Below are positions 61,723 to 64,000 of a stretch of 64,000 nt of DNA, piece by piece. Made by a program: the position numbers and the translations under genes. The notes beneath the pieces are model-generated. The model saw nothing but the letters and a program-made list of their open reading frames with translations. It was not told where the DNA came from and made no database searches. Within the stretch, counting starts at the first letter, position 1. Each line of letters starts with the position of its first letter. The DNA is from Theobroma cacao (lineage: Eukaryota; Streptophyta; Magnoliopsida; Malvales; Malvaceae), in NCBI RefSeq assembly GCF_000208745.1, contig NC_030853.1:28196061-28260060 (forward strand). Reading direction: 5' to 3'.

Positions 61723-61817
61723 AAACAATTAATTTTACTATGGAAGGGAACCCAATACAAATCGAAAGAAAAGGGCAGTTGAATGAACAAAAACAAATGA
61801 TTCAGTTTGATCCATAA
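61723..61817 (+). pseudogene. Decayed duplicate of the last dymeclin exon
   Basis: After a TCTGCAG acceptor-like sequence, this segment aligns with dymeclin exon 18 (59574-59654): ACTATGGAAGGGAACCCA versus ACTATGGAGGAGAACCCA, then CAGTTGAATGAACA versus GAGTTGAATGAACA, and GATCCATAA versus GATCCATAG. A four-base insertion near the start shifts the frame, so it is non-functional. The preceding intron end (TCATTT...CTGCAG) is also recognisable. It marks the left end of the duplicated block. Confidence 0.85.
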
Positions 61818-62057
61818 ACAGGAAATGTTCACGGCCCTTTCCCCGTATTGGCTTCGACTTTTAGTGCTTGATGGTAAAAGCTGATTAGGTCTGTAATGAC
61901 TAATGAAGGATTTTTAGATTACCAGATTGTATATGCACCAGATATACTTCTATTTTTAATTTCTCTTTCCAACAGATCAGTTTTATTAAGAGTATTCTAA
62001 CTAGTTCTAACTAGATTTCACTTCCATTTGATGGAGATAAACAAGTACATAAGATCT

Positions 62058-62678
62058 TCACATGTTGACCCTTGAAACATTCAATGAATGCCAAAGCAAG
62101 AAAATAAAAACATGGCAAATCTCCCATTCCACAGCTCAGCGTCGGAGGTGAAGAACCCCACCGAACAGGACTCCACTTTGACCCCATCAAACAACGGGAT
62201 CAAAGATGCAACAGTTATCACAATGCTGCTTCCAAGTAACCATGGATCCCACCGTCGGATATCTGAGAAAACAGGTCCTGGCCCTTGGATAACTCGACTG
62301 CCATGGTTGCAACAAAGCCAATCATCTCCACCCTGCCATTGATCCTGTCCGCTACTGCTCCACTAAATAACACACCAGAAAAGTTTTTGCCGCTTTCGGT
62401 GCTCCTATTAAATGCTCCTCCTCCTCGTCCTGAAAGTGCAAAAAAGGGGGTTTACGTAAATATCAAAACCCTGCATCATGCATGTTCAAATGACCAGGGA
62501 AACTAGCAAATCAATGAACGTACCTCTGCCAAGCAGCGTACGCAAGCATCGGCGTTCCTTTGTAAACGAGGCACAGATTTAGTTTTACAGGAAAAAACTG
62601 AATGGCCCTACTTCTTTTGGTGAGGTTTGTACTCAGAGGACTTGCCAGGAGCAATTGCATGGCAACTGATGCAGCCAT
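62058..62678 (-). pseudogene. Decayed tandem copy of ELIP
   Basis: On the minus strand, MAASVAMQLLLASPLSTNLT (ATG at 62676-62678) aligns with the ELIP transit peptide and RAIQFFPVK with [10 protein letters not shown] four-base insertion at about 62580-62583 then shifts the frame. The splice donor (62523-62524) and a downstream acceptor survive. The second exon has lost most of the Pro-rich linker. It retains DRINGRVEMIGFVATMAVEL and SKGQDLFSQISDGG, then has a one-base deletion near 62240, and later [12 protein letters not shown] followed by another shift near 62100. Multiple frameshifts make it a pseudogene. It duplicates the intact ELIP at 60200-60876 together with its promoter. Confidence 0.92.
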
Positions 62679-63075
62679 TTTTGCTTTGAACAATAAGTTA
62701 GTAATTGAAATGATGAAAACTATGATAAAAAGCATGAGGCCAAGAACTTGTTATTACTGATATAAAGCTTTAAGCAACTCAATGCAGTAGTAATTTAAGC
62801 AACTCAATGCAGTTTAATTACTACTAATATAACTAGTTCATTGCATTGACGTAAGGCTGTAAGGTTAGTTAGCATTGCCATTATATAGAGTGGCAAGTGA
62901 GAAAAAAGGGTGAGGCTAAATTTTGGGTCCACGTCATTTTCAAATCTAACTTTCAACAGGGACTGAATCATGTAGGCTTGTTTGCTTTCACATGAAGGAG
63001 ACGTTTGTGAAGTGGGCTTTACTTTTGCAGGAATCAGATCAGAGCCCATTAGCTGTTCCAGGTTATTGGACATGC

Positions 63076-63487
63076 TTGCGAGCCTCTTTGACTGGGGCTT
63101 GGCCTATTTGGAATGAGTTTCTCTTCTTATGGATAGATCAGGAGTGTGATTTTTCCTGGTACAGTATAAACTTTTCTTTGACTTAAAAGTTTTATTCTGA
63201 AAGATTGTAGTTGCCATGTGCAATGATTCTTTATCTCTAGAAACCCTCGCTAAAGCATCAGATGTATAAAAAAAAATCTACAGACATTTGTTTTAGAATT
63301 CCATAGACAGCAATGTGTATCAGAGTTCAAAGTAGAAATGGTTCAGACTATAAAAGTAATTTCAAATCACAATGAAGCATTTCATGTCACCTTCATAGTT
63401 TGCTAGCATCGACACCAGCATAGAAGAAACCCAAAGAAAGTTTCACTTCGAGAGGCTCTGACTTTGGCAATTCTCTTACATTTGCAA
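63076..63487. other. Spacer and 3' UTR of the aldo-keto reductase gene
   Basis: No coding frame seen; probably the 3' UTR of the minus-strand gene that follows. Confidence 0.4.
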
Positions 63488-63956
63488 TCACTTTTTTGGG
63501 GTATTTGCAAGCTTATAACAATAGTCAGCAAAAACATCATAATCTCTTAGGCCACTCACTTCTTCAACGGGCACTGCATCACCGATTTCTTTCAGATCAT
63601 CTTGTGTAAGCCTCAATGCCAAGGATCCTATGTTGTTTTCAAGGTTTTTAATCTTTGTTGTCCCTGTAAAATACAAGTAAAAAAATGATAAGCAGCATTA
63701 ATTTAGGCATGGGCAGAAATTGGGATTGTAACTTTGAAAGAAATTTCATTGTTTAACCATGCTGAGATGGTACTTTGAAAGAAAAATGAGAGGCTGACAA
63801 ACCAGGGATTGGAATTATGTCTTCTCCTTGATGAAGTAGCCATGCCAGAGCTAACTGAGGAGGGGTGCGTCCACGCTTTCGAGACAAGTCTTCAAAACGG
63901 GCATATACAAGTTTGTTCTTCTCTAAATTATCCCCTGTGAATCTTGGATGCATAGC
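63488..63956 (-). CDS. Aldo-keto reductase (perakine reductase / PCNT115-like), 3' part
   Basis: Two minus-strand exons, 63956-63803 and 63663-63488, encode the last 109 residues. The first gives AMHPRFTGDNLEKNKLVYAR, then LSRKRGRTPPQLALAWLLHQ and GEDIIPIPG. The second gives TTKIKNLENNIGSLALRLTQ, DDLKEIGDAVPVEEVSG and the terminal YKLANTPKK. The IPIPGTTK...NLENNIG segment is the NADP(H)-binding end of the AKR barrel in the plant auxin-induced PCNT115/perakine reductase group. These cytosolic enzymes reduce carbonyls with NADPH. The upstream exons, with the catalytic Asp-Tyr-Lys-His, lie beyond 64000. Frames join cleanly (IPIPG|TTK), and no lesion is seen. Confidence 0.92.
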
Positions 63957-64000
63957 CTGTGACAAGAATATCAATGTGAATTAAAAAAGGAGATCTTTCA

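Larger units (their letters stand above)
61688..63075. repeat. Second unit of a dymeclin-end/ELIP tandem duplication
   Basis: The block corresponds to about 59535-61250. It holds, in the same order and orientation, the end of the last dymeclin intron, the last dymeclin exon, ELIP, and the ELIP promoter with GGGTCCACGTCATT and GGCTTGTTTG blocks. Its right end, ...GCCCATTAGCTGTTCCAGGT, aligns roughly with ...GTCATTGGCATTCTAGGTTG at about 61222-61241. Boundaries are approximate. Confidence 0.8.

Noticed and set aside
62088..62506. Plus-strand frames of 84 and 73 codons
   Set aside because: Antisense shadows of the decayed ELIP copy.

Overview
This window is nuclear DNA from a eudicot plant. It is AT-rich, genes are split by short GT-AG introns, and every recognisable product is a plant family. 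The gene content looks rosid, possibly Malvaceae, but I cannot name the species. One ambiguous base (33469) shows it comes from an assembly. I saw no tRNA, rRNA, CRISPR or bacterial-type features.

Layout: 362-500 is the last exon of an unrecognised gene running in from the left. 501-12330 is a long gene-poor stretch with a GC-rich short-palindrome island (about 2170-2325), a short inverted-repeat element (10439-10643) and AT-rich repeats. 12401-15707 is a FORKED-like / VAN3-binding protein gene (7 exons). 17276-17739 is a broken LIFEGUARD / Bax-inhibitor-1-like remnant on the minus strand. 18205-20073 is chlorophyllase (2 exons). About 20736-22224 may be a decayed LTR. 22529-23142 is a small membrane-protein gene whose frame is broken near its start. 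23338-24258 is a pogo-like (Emigrant/Lemi1-type) DNA element flanked by TA. 24971-26988 is RNA polymerase III subunit RPC9, with two small ORFs in its probable leader. 30796-31245 (minus) is an EPFL4/5-type secreted peptide. 35701-39750 is PEAPOD/TIFY4. 40114-41531 and 42663-45505 are two tandem acireductone dioxygenase genes, with a small, apparently frameshifted minus-strand gene between them. 48253-49899 is a class A heat-shock factor (HSFA6B/A7 type). 54124-59654 is dymeclin (18 exons). 60200-60876 (minus) is ELIP. About 61690-63075 is a decayed tandem copy of the block from the dymeclin last exon through ELIP and its promoter. 63488-63956 (minus) is the 3' part of an aldo-keto reductase that continues off the right edge.

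The order FORKED-like - LIFEGUARD - EPFL - PEAPOD - ARD - HSFA6B - ELIP matches, from memory of the annotation, two duplicated Arabidopsis segments: chromosome 4 (At4g14740 down to At4g14690) and chromosome 3 (At3g22810 to At3g22840). The window therefore looks like an unfractionated ancestral segment with chlorophyllase, RPC9 and dymeclin interspersed. I see no cluster that looks like a new biochemical system. The most informative observations are the decayed ELIP/dymeclin tandem duplication with loss of its G-box, the LIFEGUARD remnant at its expected syntenic place, the TA-flanked pogo-like element and the tandem ARD pair.
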